64,000 nucleotides of DNA from the NCBI GenBank assembly GCA_900197615.1, contig FZLR01000001.1, positions 30,914 through 94,913 on the forward strand. The letters run 5' to 3'. Below the pieces are notes generated by a model that was given only the letters and a program-made list of their open reading frames with translations, did no database searches and was not told the origin of the DNA. The position numbers were made by a program, and so were the translations under genes. This document shows, piece by piece, positions 8,153 through 17,294 of this stretch. The stretch's first letter is position 1. Every line of letters starts with the position of its first letter. This DNA comes from Rhodospirillaceae bacterium Spongia-Bin9 (GTDB lineage: Bacteria; Pseudomonadota; Alphaproteobacteria; Bin65).

Positions 8153-9511
8153 ATGCGCGCCTGCCTGCGCTCGCCCGTCGGAACTCTGATCGGGCGGCCC
8201 TGGTTCGACCGCGCCGCCATGCATCTGTTGACCCGGTGGTTCTTTCCGCTGTCGCGGCTCTGGGCGGCGGCGCGCTCGGCCGAAGGATCGCTCGAGCGGT
8301 TTCTGGCGGAAATGCCCGACGCGCCGGCGTTGCACAGCCGGCCCCTGCTCGAGAACCGGCTGCGCCGGTTCGAAAGCATCCGCGCCAGGGCCCACGACAG
8401 CGAACAGGCTTGGGAAGAGGCCTTCTTCGGCGACAGCGATGTTGCGCCGGACGGTCTTGCCGAGATCGAGCGGGCGCGGCTGTTCCGACGCAACGGCTAC
8501 AATGCGCAAAGGCGGCTGTTCGCACCCTGGCGGGCCGTCGGCAGCGCTGCGCCGATCCGCTGGACAATTCCGTCGCCGGACAAGGTCGCGGCGGATTTCG
8601 GGAGCCTGGTCGCCGATCCCGCACAAGCATTTTCCGTGCCCGATCCAATGCCGCCGATTGCAGAATCGCGGCGCTTTCCGGCCGCGCCGGGACGGCGGGA
8701 TTTCTGGATCCGGTTCGCCTCCCCGTCCGCCCGAATGAACGATGAAGTCGTCGCCCGGATCTACGAGCCCGAGGGCATTGCCGACCCGCCGACCCTGATT
8801 TTCGGCCACGGCATCTGCGTCGAGTTCGATCACTGGCGCGGCCTGGTCGACGAGATCGAGGCTCTGGTCGCGATGGGCATCCGCGTCGTCCGGCCGGAGG
8901 CGCCGTGGCATGGCCGGCGGGTGCCCGACGGACGCTACGGCGGCGAGATGTTTATCGCCTCGGCGCCGCGCGGCGCGCTCGACCATTTCACCGCCGCGGC
9001 GCGCGAATGGGCCGTGCTGATGGACTGGTGCCGGCGGACGAGCGATGCGCCGGTCGCTATCGGCGGCAGCAGCCTGGGCGCCATGACCTCCCAGGTGATC
9101 GTCGACAAGGCGCGCTTCTGGCCGGAACGGCTGCGGCCCGACGCCATGCTGCTCATCACCCATACCGGCCGGATCGCGGACGCCGCGGTGCACGGCTCGA
9201 TGGCGCAGGCCTGGGGAATCGCCGAGCACACGATGGCGCGGGGCTGGAACAGCGAACTGATCGGGCGCTACATGCCCCTGCTCGACCCGGTCGGCGACCC
9301 CGTGATCCCGCCGGAGAATATTGTCACCGTGCTGGGGAGCCGGGACGACGTGACGCCCTTCGCGAGCGCGCGGCTGATGATCGAAGAATGGCGCGTGCCA
9401 CCGGAAAACCGCTTCATCTGGCGGCGCGGCCATTTCAGCGTGCCCGTCGCCATGCTGCGCAACCGCACCCCGTTGCAGCGGTTCAAGGCGGTGCTGGACG
9501 GGATCGGATAG
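8153..9511 (+). CDS. Alpha/beta hydrolase family protein
   Basis: A protein of about 452 residues with an alpha/beta hydrolase domain in its second half. The oxyanion strand is TLIFGHGICVEFDHW, the nucleophile elbow is GGSSLGA with Ser307, the likely acid is in SRDDVTPF and the likely base in RRGHFSV near the end. The first 190 residues are helical and Arg/Ala-rich with no family I recognise. The start is uncertain: an ATG at 8153 is preceded by an in-frame TTG at 8150, and the reading frame stays open into the upstream gene. It follows the acyltransferase gene by 34 bp. An esterase or lipase role linked to lipid metabolism is plausible but unproven. Confidence 0.65.
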   Translation: MRACLRSPVGTLIGRPWFDRAAMHLLTRWFFPLSRLWAAARSAEGSLERFLAEMPDAPALHSRPLLENRLRRFESIRARAHDSEQAWEEAFFGDSDVAPDGLAEIERARLFRRNGYNAQRRLFAPWRAVGSAAPIRWTIPSPDKVAADFGSLVADPAQAFSVPDPMPPIAESRRFPAAPGRRDFWIRFASPSARMNDEVVARIYEPEGIADPPTLIFGHGICVEFDHWRGLVDEIEALVAMGIRVVRPEAPWHGRRVPDGRYGGEMFIASAPRGALDHFTAAAREWAVLMDWCRRTSDAPVAIGGSSLGAMTSQVIVDKARFWPERLRPDAMLLITHTGRIADAAVHGSMAQAWGIAEHTMARGWNSELIGRYMPLLDPVGDPVIPPENIVTVLGSRDDVTPFASARLMIEEWRVPPENRFIWRRGHFSVPVAMLRNRTPLQRFKAVLDGIG

Positions 9512-9600
9512 CCAGCCGCAAAGCGCATGGCGACGGTGCGCAGGCGGCGAAACCCGATCCGCATGGGACAGGATGCGCTTTCCCGCACGGCCCGCGCGTG

Positions 9601-9624
9601 ATATGGTTGATTAGTCAACGATAT
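9601..9624. promoter_or_regulatory. Palindromic operator candidate upstream of TTT transporter operon
   Basis: The 24-bp sequence is an inverted repeat with arms ATATGGTTGA and TCAACGATAT around a 4-bp centre (TTAG). The arms pair at nine of ten positions. It lies 31 bp before the start of the solute-binding protein gene and just before its AAGGAGG ribosome site, a usual position for a repressor operator. The size and symmetry would suit a GntR or similar dimeric regulator. No such gene is adjacent in this window. Confidence 0.5.
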
Positions 9625-9654
9625 GAGCGAGCAATCGAGAAGGAGGAAGTGAAA

Positions 9655-10617
9655 ATGACGTTCAAGCCTTTGCGCATAATTTCAGCCGCAGCGGCTGCGA
9701 CCGCTGCCCTGGCAATCGCAGCCTCGCCCTCGGTCGCCGAGTGGAAACCGAGCGGCCCGATCAACCTGATGATCGCGTTCAGGGCCGGCGGCGGCGCGGA
9801 CACCCAGGCGCGCCTCATGGCCGCCTCGCTCGAAAAGGGCAAGGGTTGGAAGATCATCCCGCAGAACGTCACCGGCAAGGGCGGCGCGGTGATGGCGCGC
9901 AAGCTCAAATCCCAGCCCAACGACGGGCTCACCATCGGCATCGCCGTCACGGAAACCTTCGGCTACAACATTCTGGCCTCGAAAAAGGCCGGCTATTCGG
10001 TAAGCGACTTCACCTACATTACAACCACGGCAGGCTCACAGATGGGCATCGTCGCAAAGACGAGCCGCGGCTGGAAGTCGATCCACGATCTGGTCGAGGC
10101 CGCAAAGGGCGGCGCCAAGATCAAATTCGGCGCCATGAGCCCGAAGCTCGCGGATCTGGCCTACACCGTCGAACAGAAGTTCGGCATCAAGCTCAATACC
10201 GTCATGTTCAAGGGCGGCCGTGGCGTCCTGAACGCGATCACCGCGGGCGATGTCGATGCCGGCTGGGTCGCGGGCATCCAGGGCAAGGGCGTCAGGTCGG
10301 GCGACCTCGTCAACCTGCTGTCGGGCGAGACCGGGCGGCTCAAAGTTTCGCCGGACGCGCCGACGCTGAACGAGTTGGGCATTCCCTACGATGCCGGCGC
10401 CAAGTTCGTGATCGTCGCGCCGAAGGGGATCCCGGCCGACGCGCGCAAGGGGCTTGCCGACGCCATCGGCTCGATCCTGAAGGACAAGTCCACCAAAGCC
10501 GCGCAGTTCGTGACCCGCGCCTTCGGCGGTCCGCTCCTGATTTCCGGCGCCGCGCTCGACAAGCTGGTCGCCGACGGCATCGCCAGTTCCAAACAGCTGA
10601 TGGAAGCGACCCAGTAG
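9655..10617 (+). CDS. Tripartite tricarboxylate transporter substrate-binding protein (TctC/Bug family)
   Basis: A 320-residue periplasmic binding protein with a signal peptide (basic MTFKPLRII, then an Ala-rich core, likely cut after PSVA). The mature part carries family features: PINLMIAFRAGGGADTQARLMA at the start, VTGKGGAVMARKL, and the C-terminal VAPKGIPADARKGL. It delivers carboxylated small molecules to the TctB/TctA channel encoded next. A strong ribosome site (AAGGAGGAAG) precedes the ATG, and a palindrome at 9601-9624 may control it. Start chosen by ribosome site and signal peptide. The substrate is unknown, although the sulfonate island lies just beyond the operon. Confidence 0.88.
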   Translation: MTFKPLRIISAAAAATAALAIAASPSVAEWKPSGPINLMIAFRAGGGADTQARLMAASLEKGKGWKIIPQNVTGKGGAVMARKLKSQPNDGLTIGIAVTETFGYNILASKKAGYSVSDFTYITTTAGSQMGIVAKTSRGWKSIHDLVEAAKGGAKIKFGAMSPKLADLAYTVEQKFGIKLNTVMFKGGRGVLNAITAGDVDAGWVAGIQGKGVRSGDLVNLLSGETGRLKVSPDAPTLNELGIPYDAGAKFVIVAPKGIPADARKGLADAIGSILKDKSTKAAQFVTRAFGGPLLISGAALDKLVADGIASSKQLMEATQ

Positions 10618-10665
10618 GGAATCCAATCGGGTCGCGGCCTGCGCGCTCCGATCCCCGGCACGGCA

Positions 10666-11235
10666 ATGCGTGCCAACCCCTGGTCGCTGGGCGTAGCGGC
10701 AGTCGTTGCCGCCTTCGCCCTGGCGACCCTTGCGTTCTGGATTCCCGCCGACATCGAGAGCGGCGTCGTCGAGACGTTCCGGCGGCGGACGACCATCGGC
10801 GACGCCCTCGCCCCGACCGTCGTCACTGTCTGCATGCTCGCGGTCGCGGGGCTTTTCGCTGCCACGGAGCTGCTGCGCCCGCGCCGGGAGAGCGCGCCGC
10901 CCGACAGGCAGAGCCTCATTTTCGTCGTCCGGGTCGCCGCTGCGATCGCGCTCGGCCTCGCGTTGATGGTCTACACCGGGCCGCTCACGGTCGACGCGAT
11001 TAACGCTGCCGGCGGCGAAATCGGCAGCTATCGCCAGCTGCGCGATACGTTTCCCTACAAGTATCTGGGTTACCTGATCGGCGGCACGGTCATGGTCGGC
11101 GGTATCGTCGCCGTGGTGGAGCAGCGGTTGACCCGCAGCGCGGCCGCCGCAGCCGTGCTGGCAACGTTCATCCTCATGGCGATGTACGACCTGCCCTTCG
11201 ACGACATCCTTCTGCCGCCCAACGGCGACCAGTAG
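10666..11235 (+). CDS. Tripartite tricarboxylate transporter small permease (TctB-like)
   Basis: A 189-residue membrane protein with four hydrophobic segments (about residues 7-26, 50-67, 84-104 and 129-150, the last partly merging with a further stretch to about residue 172). Position and topology match TctB, the poorly conserved small subunit of TTT transporters, although it is slightly longer than most. The gene lies 48 bp after the binding protein, and its stop codon shares one base with the GTG start of the large permease, so the three genes form one operon. Sequence alone would give a weak family match; the context makes the assignment strong. Confidence 0.75.
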   Translation: MRANPWSLGVAAVVAAFALATLAFWIPADIESGVVETFRRRTTIGDALAPTVVTVCMLAVAGLFAATELLRPRRESAPPDRQSLIFVVRVAAAIALGLALMVYTGPLTVDAINAAGGEIGSYRQLRDTFPYKYLGYLIGGTVMVGGIVAVVEQRLTRSAAAAAVLATFILMAMYDLPFDDILLPPNGDQ

Positions 11236-12815
11236 TGGGCATTCTCGACCATGTCTGGCTCGGCGTCGTTGCGGTGTTCACCGAGGCGCCGATCGCGAGC
11301 GTGTTCGGGCTGCCGATTTCGATCACCGTCGTCATGGTGGTCCTCGGCTTCCTCGGCGGAATCGTGGTCGGCGCGGCGCCCGGCCTCGGCGGGCCGTTCG
11401 CCATGGCGATCTCGCTACCGATCCTGATCACGATCTTCGGCTTCAACCCGGATGCCCTCCTCCCGGTTCTCGGCTTCATGATCGGGATCATGAAGGGCGC
11501 GACGGTGGGCGGCGCGGTGCCGGCAATCCTGTTCAACACGCCGGGAACGCCGGATTCCCTGATGACCACGCTGGACGGCTTCCCGATGACGAAAAAGGGC
11601 GAAGCCGGCAAGGCGCTCCGGGTCGCCCATTTTTCCTCGGCGTCGGGCGATACCTTTTCGGATCTGGTCCTGTTCACCTGCGCACCGTTCCTTGCGATCG
11701 CGGTCGAGGCCTATCTCGATTTCCCGGAAAAGGCGGCGCTGATCGTCCTGTCGCTGGCCTTCATCTCGGCGGTAGTCGGGGATTCGGTTTGGAAGGGCCT
11801 GCTCTCGGCGCTGTTCGGCATGTTCTTCGCCTATATCGGCACCGGAGAAGACAACCATCCCCGCCTTTCGTTCGGCAGCGACGCGCTGGCCAGCGGCCTG
11901 CCGCTGATCGGCGTCGTTCTCGGCGTGCTGATTCTCGGCGAGGTGTTCAAGGCCCTGGAGGACATGTGGCGCGAGAAGCGCGCGACCGACGCGATCGCCG
12001 CACCCCCCGAGAGCGGCGATAACCGGCTCCGACTTCGCGATATCCGGCGCATCGCGCCATTCGTCGGCCTGTCCGCCTTTATCGGCACGATGATCGGCGC
12101 CCTGCCCGGCATCGGATCGACCCTGGCGGCGACGCTCGGCTATGCGACCGGCCGTAAGCTGCACAAGGGCGACGTGCCGTTCGGCGAAGGCACGCCCGAA
12201 GGAGTAGCAGCGACGGAAGCGGCCAACAGCGCGGTCTCGGGCGCCAACCTCATTCCCGTGCTGTCGCTCGGCATACCGGGCAACGTCGCTGCCGTGTTCA
12301 TCATCCTGGCGACCGAGACGATCAGCGGCTTCAATCCCGGACCGGCGGTGTTCCGGCTGGTGCCGGACCAGATCAACAGCGAAATGGTCATCGCCTTCGG
12401 CCTGTTCACCGCGATGGTGTTCGCCAACCTTCTCAACTGGACGATCGGCGGCGTGTTCATGCGCTCGATGGGAGTTATGGTGCGAATTCCGAAGCAGCGG
12501 CTTCTGCCGATCGTGCTGCTGCTGACGCTGACCGCGATCTACGTCCAGCGGCCGGAAATGCTGGCGATCTACATCGCGCTGTTCTTCGGCTTCGTCGGAT
12601 ACCTGATGCGGAAGCTCAACTTCTCCGTCCTGCCCTTCGTGATCGGTTTCATCCTCGCCAACAACCTCGAAGAAGCGGTGCGCCAGGCCTTTTCGGCGAC
12701 CGGCTCCGATCCGTGGTTCCTGCTGTCGAGCCCGATTTCCATCGCCTTCATGCTACTCGCAGCGCTTGTCGTCGTGTTCTTCTCCCGGGGCAGCGGCAAG
12801 CCCTCCCGGCGCTGA
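11235..12815 (+). CDS. Tripartite tricarboxylate transporter large permease (TctA)
   Basis: A 526-residue polytopic membrane protein of the TctA family. It shows the repeated glycine/proline-rich signatures GIVVGAAPGLGGPFAMAISLPI near the N-terminus and IGTMIGALPGIGSTLAATLGYA in the middle, plus VPAILFNTPGTPDSLMTTLDGFPM and AANSAVSGANLIPVLSLGIPGN. These two repeats are thought to form the inverted transport core. It uses a GTG start whose first base is the last base of the preceding TAG, which fixes the start. With the upstream TctC and TctB it forms a complete uptake system driven by an ion gradient. Confidence 0.9.
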   Translation: MGILDHVWLGVVAVFTEAPIASVFGLPISITVVMVVLGFLGGIVVGAAPGLGGPFAMAISLPILITIFGFNPDALLPVLGFMIGIMKGATVGGAVPAILFNTPGTPDSLMTTLDGFPMTKKGEAGKALRVAHFSSASGDTFSDLVLFTCAPFLAIAVEAYLDFPEKAALIVLSLAFISAVVGDSVWKGLLSALFGMFFAYIGTGEDNHPRLSFGSDALASGLPLIGVVLGVLILGEVFKALEDMWREKRATDAIAAPPESGDNRLRLRDIRRIAPFVGLSAFIGTMIGALPGIGSTLAATLGYATGRKLHKGDVPFGEGTPEGVAATEAANSAVSGANLIPVLSLGIPGNVAAVFIILATETISGFNPGPAVFRLVPDQINSEMVIAFGLFTAMVFANLLNWTIGGVFMRSMGVMVRIPKQRLLPIVLLLTLTAIYVQRPEMLAIYIALFFGFVGYLMRKLNFSVLPFVIGFILANNLEEAVRQAFSATGSDPWFLLSSPISIAFMLLAALVVVFFSRGSGKPSRR

Positions 12816-12881
12816 GGCCCTGAACCGGGTGCCGGATGGCCCTTGGCGCCGCATTCTCGGCAACTCCATGCGGCCGGTGCC

Positions 12882-13868
12882 TCAGGGAACGAGAATGATC
12901 TTGGGGGCTGCGGCGCGCCCGGCCCGGATATCGGCAAAGGCCCGGGCGCCTTCGGCAAGCGGCCTGATTTCGGGCCAGTCGAGCGCGCCGAGTTGGCCGG
13001 CGAACATGGCCGACGCCGTGTCGCGGAAATCGGCGGCGTTGTAGGTGTAGGTGCCGATAAAGGTGATTTCCTGCAGCGTCATCCTGCGGATATCGAGCCC
13101 GCCGGCGGCCGAGCCGAGGCCGATATGCAGGATCGCGCCGCCCGGCCGGACAGCCGCCGACGCGAGCGCCCGGGTAGACTCGAAACCGGCGGCGTCGATG
13201 ACCAGGTCGACGGCCTCCGGACTGCTCTCCGCCTCCGGATCGAAAACGCGGAATTCGCCGGCGCGGGATACGATGGTGCGGCGCGCCGGGTTGGTCTCGG
13301 CGATGTGGATTTCCGGTGCGCCCCGGGCGCCGAGGACGAGCGCCGCCCCGAGTCCGACCGCGCCGCCGCCGATCACGAGGCAGCGCACTTCCCCGACCGG
13401 CCGGGCGAGCGCGTGCTGCGCCAGTCGCACGGCATGCCAGCCGCAAGCGAGGGGCTCCGTCAGCGCCGCCTTTTCCGTCGGCACGCCGTCCGGGATCGGG
13501 ACCAGGTTGCCCGCCGGCATGGCGAGCATTTCGGCGAACGCGCCCTCGCGCGGCGGCATGGAGATGATCTGGCGCGATCCGCACAGATTGTCCCGTCCGC
13601 TCCGGCAGTCCTCGCAGGCGCCGCAGGTGACGAGCGGATTGACGGTAACGCGCGCGCCGGCGCCCGGCCCCTCGACCACGGTGCCGGCAACCTCATGGCC
13701 GAGGATCAGCGGCGCGGGACGACGCTCGTCATGGCCGCCCCAGGCGTGCATGTCGGAGCCGCAGATGCCGACATGGGCGACCCGGATGAGGGCGTCGCCG
13801 CCGAGCTCCGGCGCCGGCGCTTCGCGGTAATCGAGCGTCTCGGGGCCGGTATAGACGAGCGCTTTCAT
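12882..13868 (-). CDS. Zinc-dependent alcohol dehydrogenase (MDR), DHPS-isomerising dehydrogenase candidate
   Basis: A 328-residue medium-chain dehydrogenase. The catalytic zinc site is GICGSDMHAWGGH and ILGHEVAG, the structural zinc cysteines lie in CGACEDCRSGRDNLC, and the Rossmann motif is VIGGGAVGLGAALV. Its ATG overlaps the stop of the SDR gene by 4 bp, and it ends the operon that starts with a TRAP transporter and HpsN. In Cupriavidus, HpsO and HpsP are the two dehydrogenases that invert (R)-DHPS to (S)-DHPS through dihydroxyacetone sulfonate. This gene and the SDR next to it are therefore candidates for those roles. Which is which I cannot tell. Confidence 0.8.
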   Translation of the reverse strand: MKALVYTGPETLDYREAPAPELGGDALIRVAHVGICGSDMHAWGGHDERRPAPLILGHEVAGTVVEGPGAGARVTVNPLVTCGACEDCRSGRDNLCGSRQIISMPPREGAFAEMLAMPAGNLVPIPDGVPTEKAALTEPLACGWHAVRLAQHALARPVGEVRCLVIGGGAVGLGAALVLGARGAPEIHIAETNPARRTIVSRAGEFRVFDPEAESSPEAVDLVIDAAGFESTRALASAAVRPGGAILHIGLGSAAGGLDIRRMTLQEITFIGTYTYNAADFRDTASAMFAGQLGALDWPEIRPLAEGARAFADIRAGRAAAPKIILVP

Positions 13869-14632
13869 TTTGCGGTGTACCCCCCGTCGACATAGAGAAT
13901 TTGTCCGGTGACATAGCCGGCCGCATCCGAGCACAGGAAGAGCGCGGGACCGACAAGATCGGCAAGCGCGCCGTTGCGGCCGATGCAGGTCTGCGCGGCA
14001 TGTTTCGCCGCCAGCGCCGGATCGTCGAACACCGGTTCGGTCAGTTCCGTCGGAAAAAAACCGGGCGCCAGCGCGTTGACCAGAATCCCGTCGCGCGACC
14101 AGGCTTCGGCCATAGCGCGGGTGAGCTGGGCGATCCCGCCCTTGGAGGCGCCGTAGGCGAGCCCGCCCGGAAAGGCGCGCGCGCTCTGCAGCGACGCGAC
14201 GTTGACGATGCGGCCCCAGCCGTTCAGCCGCATCGCGGGAATAAGCGCCCGGGCCAGAAAGAACGGCGCCGCAAGATTAAGGTCTATCGTCGTGCGCCAG
14301 CCCTCGATCGTCACGTCGTCGGCGGACTGCCGGTTATTAAGGCCGGCGGCATTGACGAGGATGTCGGGAGGTCCGAATGGCGCCGAAACGCGGGTGGCGA
14401 TCGCCGCCGCTACCGCAGGCTTGGAGATATCGGCGGGGACGGCTGCCGTCTCGCCGCCGGCTTCGCTGCGCCAGTCCTCCAGAGCGTCGGCGCGCCGGGC
14501 GACGCCGACGACCTTCGCGCCGGCTTCGGCCAGCGCCGTGGCGATCGCCCGGCCGAGGCCCGAGCTGGCGCCGGTCACGCAGGCGACCCGGCCGTCTACG
14601 CTGAACAGGCCGGCGCGGAAGAACGCGGCCAT
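13865..14632 (-). CDS. Short-chain dehydrogenase/reductase, DHPS 2-dehydrogenase candidate
   Basis: A 255-residue classical SDR. It has the cofactor motif TGASSGLG (about residues 20-27), NAAG (NNAG-like), the catalytic serine in NVASLQS and the YxxxK motif in YGASKGG, and ends DGGYTAK. The start lies 4 bp after the HpsN stop, and the end overlaps the alcohol dehydrogenase start by 4 bp, so all three are translationally coupled. In the DHPS pathway two 2-dehydrogenases convert one DHPS enantiomer into the other before HpsN acts. That role is inferred from the neighbours. Confidence 0.83.
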   Translation of the reverse strand: MAAFFRAGLFSVDGRVACVTGASSGLGRAIATALAEAGAKVVGVARRADALEDWRSEAGGETAAVPADISKPAVAAAIATRVSAPFGPPDILVNAAGLNNRQSADDVTIEGWRTTIDLNLAAPFFLARALIPAMRLNGWGRIVNVASLQSARAFPGGLAYGASKGGIAQLTRAMAEAWSRDGILVNALAPGFFPTELTEPVFDDPALAAKHAAQTCIGRNGALADLVGPALFLCSDAAGYVTGQILYVDGGYTAK

Positions 14633-14636
14633 GGCG

Positions 14637-15953
14637 TCAGCCCGATGCCGAAAGGTCGAAAGTCTCGTCCGGGAAGTATTTTTCCAGCCGGATATCGGCG
14701 GTACGGGCGTGGCCCTCCATGCCTTCGAGCCGGGAAATCCGCGCGGTCGCCTCGGCGATCGGTTTCGCCCCGTCCCGGGTCGCGCGCTGCCAGGTGACCA
14801 GCTTCATGTATTTGTGGACCGAGAGGCCGCCGGTATAACGCGCCGCGCCGGAGGTCGGCAGGACATGGTTCGGACCGGAAGACTTGTCGCCGAACGCAAC
14901 CGTCGTTTCTTCGCCGAGGAACAGCGAGCCATAGCATTGCAGCCGGCCGAGGAACCAGTCGAGGTCGGCGGCCTGGACATGGAGATGCTCGGGCGCGTAG
15001 TCGTCGGCCACCTGGGCCAGGGTCTCGCGGTCCGGCGCGACCATCACCTCGGCCATGTCGCGCCAGGCGTCGGCCGCGCTCTTGCGGTTGAGATCCGGCA
15101 GCGTTTCGATACAGCGCGGCACCAGTTCCAGCACAGCCTCCGCCAGCGGCCTGTGGGTCGTGGCGAGCCAGACCGGCGAATTGTAGCCGTGCTCGGCCTG
15201 GCCGACCAAATCCCAGGCGACGAGATGCGGATCGGCGGTTTTGTCGGCCAGGATCAGGCTGTCGGTCGGCCCGGCGAACATGTCGATGCCGACCCGGCCG
15301 AACAGAATGCGCTTGGCTTCCGCGACGAACTGGTTGCCAGGGCCGACCAAGATATCGGCCTTAGGCAGGCCGAACAGACCGAAAGCCATCGCGGCGATGC
15401 CCTGGACCCCGCCGAGCGCCAGGATCGTGTCGGCGCCGCACAGGTCGGCCGTGTAGACGATCGCCGGTGCGACCCCGATGCCGGGCCGGGGAGGCGAACA
15501 GGCGGCAATGTGGCCGCACCCGGCGACCTTCGCCGTGGTCACCGTCATCAGGGCCGATGCGATGTGGCTGTAACGCCCGCCCGGCGCATAGCACCCCGCC
15601 GCCTGGCACGGGATCGCCTTCTGCCCCGCGATCAGCCCGGGGGAGATTTCGATCTGCATGTCGCGGATCGTTTCTTTCTGGGCCTCGGCGAAGCGGCGGA
15701 CATTGTCCCATGCGAAGCGAATATCGTCTTTTAGCTTCTGCGGCACCTGCTCTGCCGCCGCTTCGATCTCGTCGCGGACCAGCACGATGTTGCCGTCATA
15801 GCGGTCGAACTCGGTGGCATACCGTTTCGCCGCTTCATCTCCGCCAGCCTCGATCCGGTTCAGGATGTCCTGGACCGTTGCACGAATATCGCTTGCGTCG
15901 TCTGTAGATCTCCTGGAGGCCTTTTTAAGATACTCGACGGTCATCGGGATCAT
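14637..15953 (-). CDS. hpsN: Sulfopropanediol 3-dehydrogenase, HpsN type (histidinol dehydrogenase family)
   Basis: A 438-residue histidinol-dehydrogenase-fold protein. The zinc and active-site blocks are present: ILVGPGNQFVAEAKR, IDMFAGPTDSL, VGQAEHGYNSP, DDYAPEHLHVQ and SSGPNHVLPTSG. HisD members inside TRAP/SuyAB clusters are HpsN, which oxidises (S)-2,3-dihydroxypropane-1-sulfonate to (R)-sulfolactate using two NAD+. The surroundings have no other histidine genes. They do contain a TRAP transporter whose large subunit gene overlaps this one by 4 bp (ATGA), two dehydrogenases downstream, and SuyA/SuyB across the divergent promoter. I used the ATG at 15953 because of that overlap; a second ATG lies three codons in. 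Confidence 0.83.
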   Translation of the reverse strand: MIPMTVEYLKKASRRSTDDASDIRATVQDILNRIEAGGDEAAKRYATEFDRYDGNIVLVRDEIEAAAEQVPQKLKDDIRFAWDNVRRFAEAQKETIRDMQIEISPGLIAGQKAIPCQAAGCYAPGGRYSHIASALMTVTTAKVAGCGHIAACSPPRPGIGVAPAIVYTADLCGADTILALGGVQGIAAMAFGLFGLPKADILVGPGNQFVAEAKRILFGRVGIDMFAGPTDSLILADKTADPHLVAWDLVGQAEHGYNSPVWLATTHRPLAEAVLELVPRCIETLPDLNRKSAADAWRDMAEVMVAPDRETLAQVADDYAPEHLHVQAADLDWFLGRLQCYGSLFLGEETTVAFGDKSSGPNHVLPTSGAARYTGGLSVHKYMKLVTWQRATRDGAKPIAEATARISRLEGMEGHARTADIRLEKYFPDETFDLSASG

Positions 15954-17284
15954 TGTTTTAGGTTATCCGGCAGCATGGCGGTAGAAATCTCGGGCAGGTA
16001 GGCGATCGCCAATACCACCAGTAGCATAAAGAAGACGAACGGGACGGCGTGCCCTGCGATCTTGAGTATCGATTCGCCTGTCAGCCCGGAAACAACGAAC
16101 AGGTTCAGCCCCAGCGGCGGCGTGATGAATCCGACGCCGAGCGCGCTGATCATCATGACGCAGAACTGAATTTCGTTCATGCCGATTTCCTGGGCAAGCG
16201 GCAACAGGATCGGCGCCAGAATGACAATGTTCGGCGTCGTCTCCATCACGCAGCCGGCCGCGATCAGGATGGCGATCATCAACAGGATCAGCATGTAGGG
16301 ATTTTCGGTCAGCGAGGTGACTGCAAAAACGAACCCTTGCGGCACACCGAGCGCGGCCATGGCCTGGGCCAGCGGCAGGGACATCGCGATAATCGGCAGG
16401 ATTACGCCGTTGACCTTGGCCGAGCTCACCAGCATTGCGGGAAAGTCCGAAAGCTTCAGTGTGCCGAGGACAAAGCCCAGGAAAATCGTGATGACGACCG
16501 CTGTGGCGCCGGCTTCGGTCGGCGTCAGCCGCCCTGAAAAAATGCCCCAGAAGATGACCCCGGGAACCAGGAATGCGTACCAGCCGCTCCTCAGCGCCCG
16601 CCAGAGATTGGCTGCCCACTCGCGCGCGGTGATCAGGTTTCCGCCTTCGTAGGCGTGGCGGCGATTGACCACGATGTTGGTGACAAGGATCGAAACCAGG
16701 ATCAGGAGACCTGGAATCAGCGCGGCCTGGAACAGGGTCGAAGCCGAAATACCCAGGACCAGCCCGATCACGATATAGGCGATCGAGGGCGGAATCAGGA
16801 TACCGGTGCAGGCGCCGGCAGCGACCAGCGCGCAGGCATGAGGGCGCGGATAGCCCGCTTCGACGAGCCGCGCGATGGTCATGCGGCCGACGGCGGCGGC
16901 GCCAGCTGCATCGGAGCCCGATATCGCAGAGAACATCCCGCAGACCAGCACCGTGGCCGAGCCGAAACCGCCGCGCGCCCAGCAGGTCAGCGCCTCCGCA
17001 ACATTGAGGAACTTTCGGCTGAGCCCCGTACGCACCAGCACGTCGCCGGTCAGGATGAACAGGGGCACGGCGGTCAGTGCGAAATGGTCGATCCCGTCGA
17101 ACAGGCTCTCGCCCAGCAGCGAAAGTGGCAGCACGCCGGATACGACCAGCATCGTCACGGCGCCCGCGCCGACAACGGCCCAGACCGGAACGCCCAGTGC
17201 AATCAAGATGACGAACAGCACGACGGGGCCGTAAAATTCCCAGCCGATCGCAACGCCTTCTTGCTTCATTTGGTTCCAGAGCAT
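15950..17284 (-). CDS. TRAP transporter large permease (DctM), DHPS uptake candidate
   Basis: A 444-residue DctM-family protein with about a dozen hydrophobic segments. Family blocks include AISGSDAAGAAAVGRMTIARLVEAGYPRP (the substrate and sodium site region) and ILIPPSIAYIVIGLVLGIS, repeated in the second half as FITPPLGLNLFVVSG. It forms the transport core with the DctQ subunit encoded 10 bp upstream and is coupled to HpsN downstream by a 4-bp overlap. Its gene order (P-Q-M then HpsN) is like the TRAP system next to hps genes in marine Roseobacter bacteria, so DHPS is the predicted substrate. The ATG at 17284 was preferred over an upstream extension that overlaps DctQ. Confidence 0.9.
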   Translation of the reverse strand: MLWNQMKQEGVAIGWEFYGPVVLFVILIALGVPVWAVVGAGAVTMLVVSGVLPLSLLGESLFDGIDHFALTAVPLFILTGDVLVRTGLSRKFLNVAEALTCWARGGFGSATVLVCGMFSAISGSDAAGAAAVGRMTIARLVEAGYPRPHACALVAAGACTGILIPPSIAYIVIGLVLGISASTLFQAALIPGLLILVSILVTNIVVNRRHAYEGGNLITAREWAANLWRALRSGWYAFLVPGVIFWGIFSGRLTPTEAGATAVVITIFLGFVLGTLKLSDFPAMLVSSAKVNGVILPIIAMSLPLAQAMAALGVPQGFVFAVTSLTENPYMLILLMIAILIAAGCVMETTPNIVILAPILLPLAQEIGMNEIQFCVMMISALGVGFITPPLGLNLFVVSGLTGESILKIAGHAVPFVFFMLLVVLAIAYLPEISTAMLPDNLKQ

Positions 17285-17294
17285 CGCGCTACCC

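Noticed and set aside
6490..9433. Minus-strand frames of about 500 codons at 6490-8088 and 7928-9433
   Set aside because: Antisense shadows of the acyltransferase and hydrolase genes with no recognisable domains.
14637..15953. Histidinol dehydrogenase of histidine biosynthesis
   Set aside because: No other his gene is present, while the TRAP transporter, SDR, ADH and SuyAB context points to HpsN.
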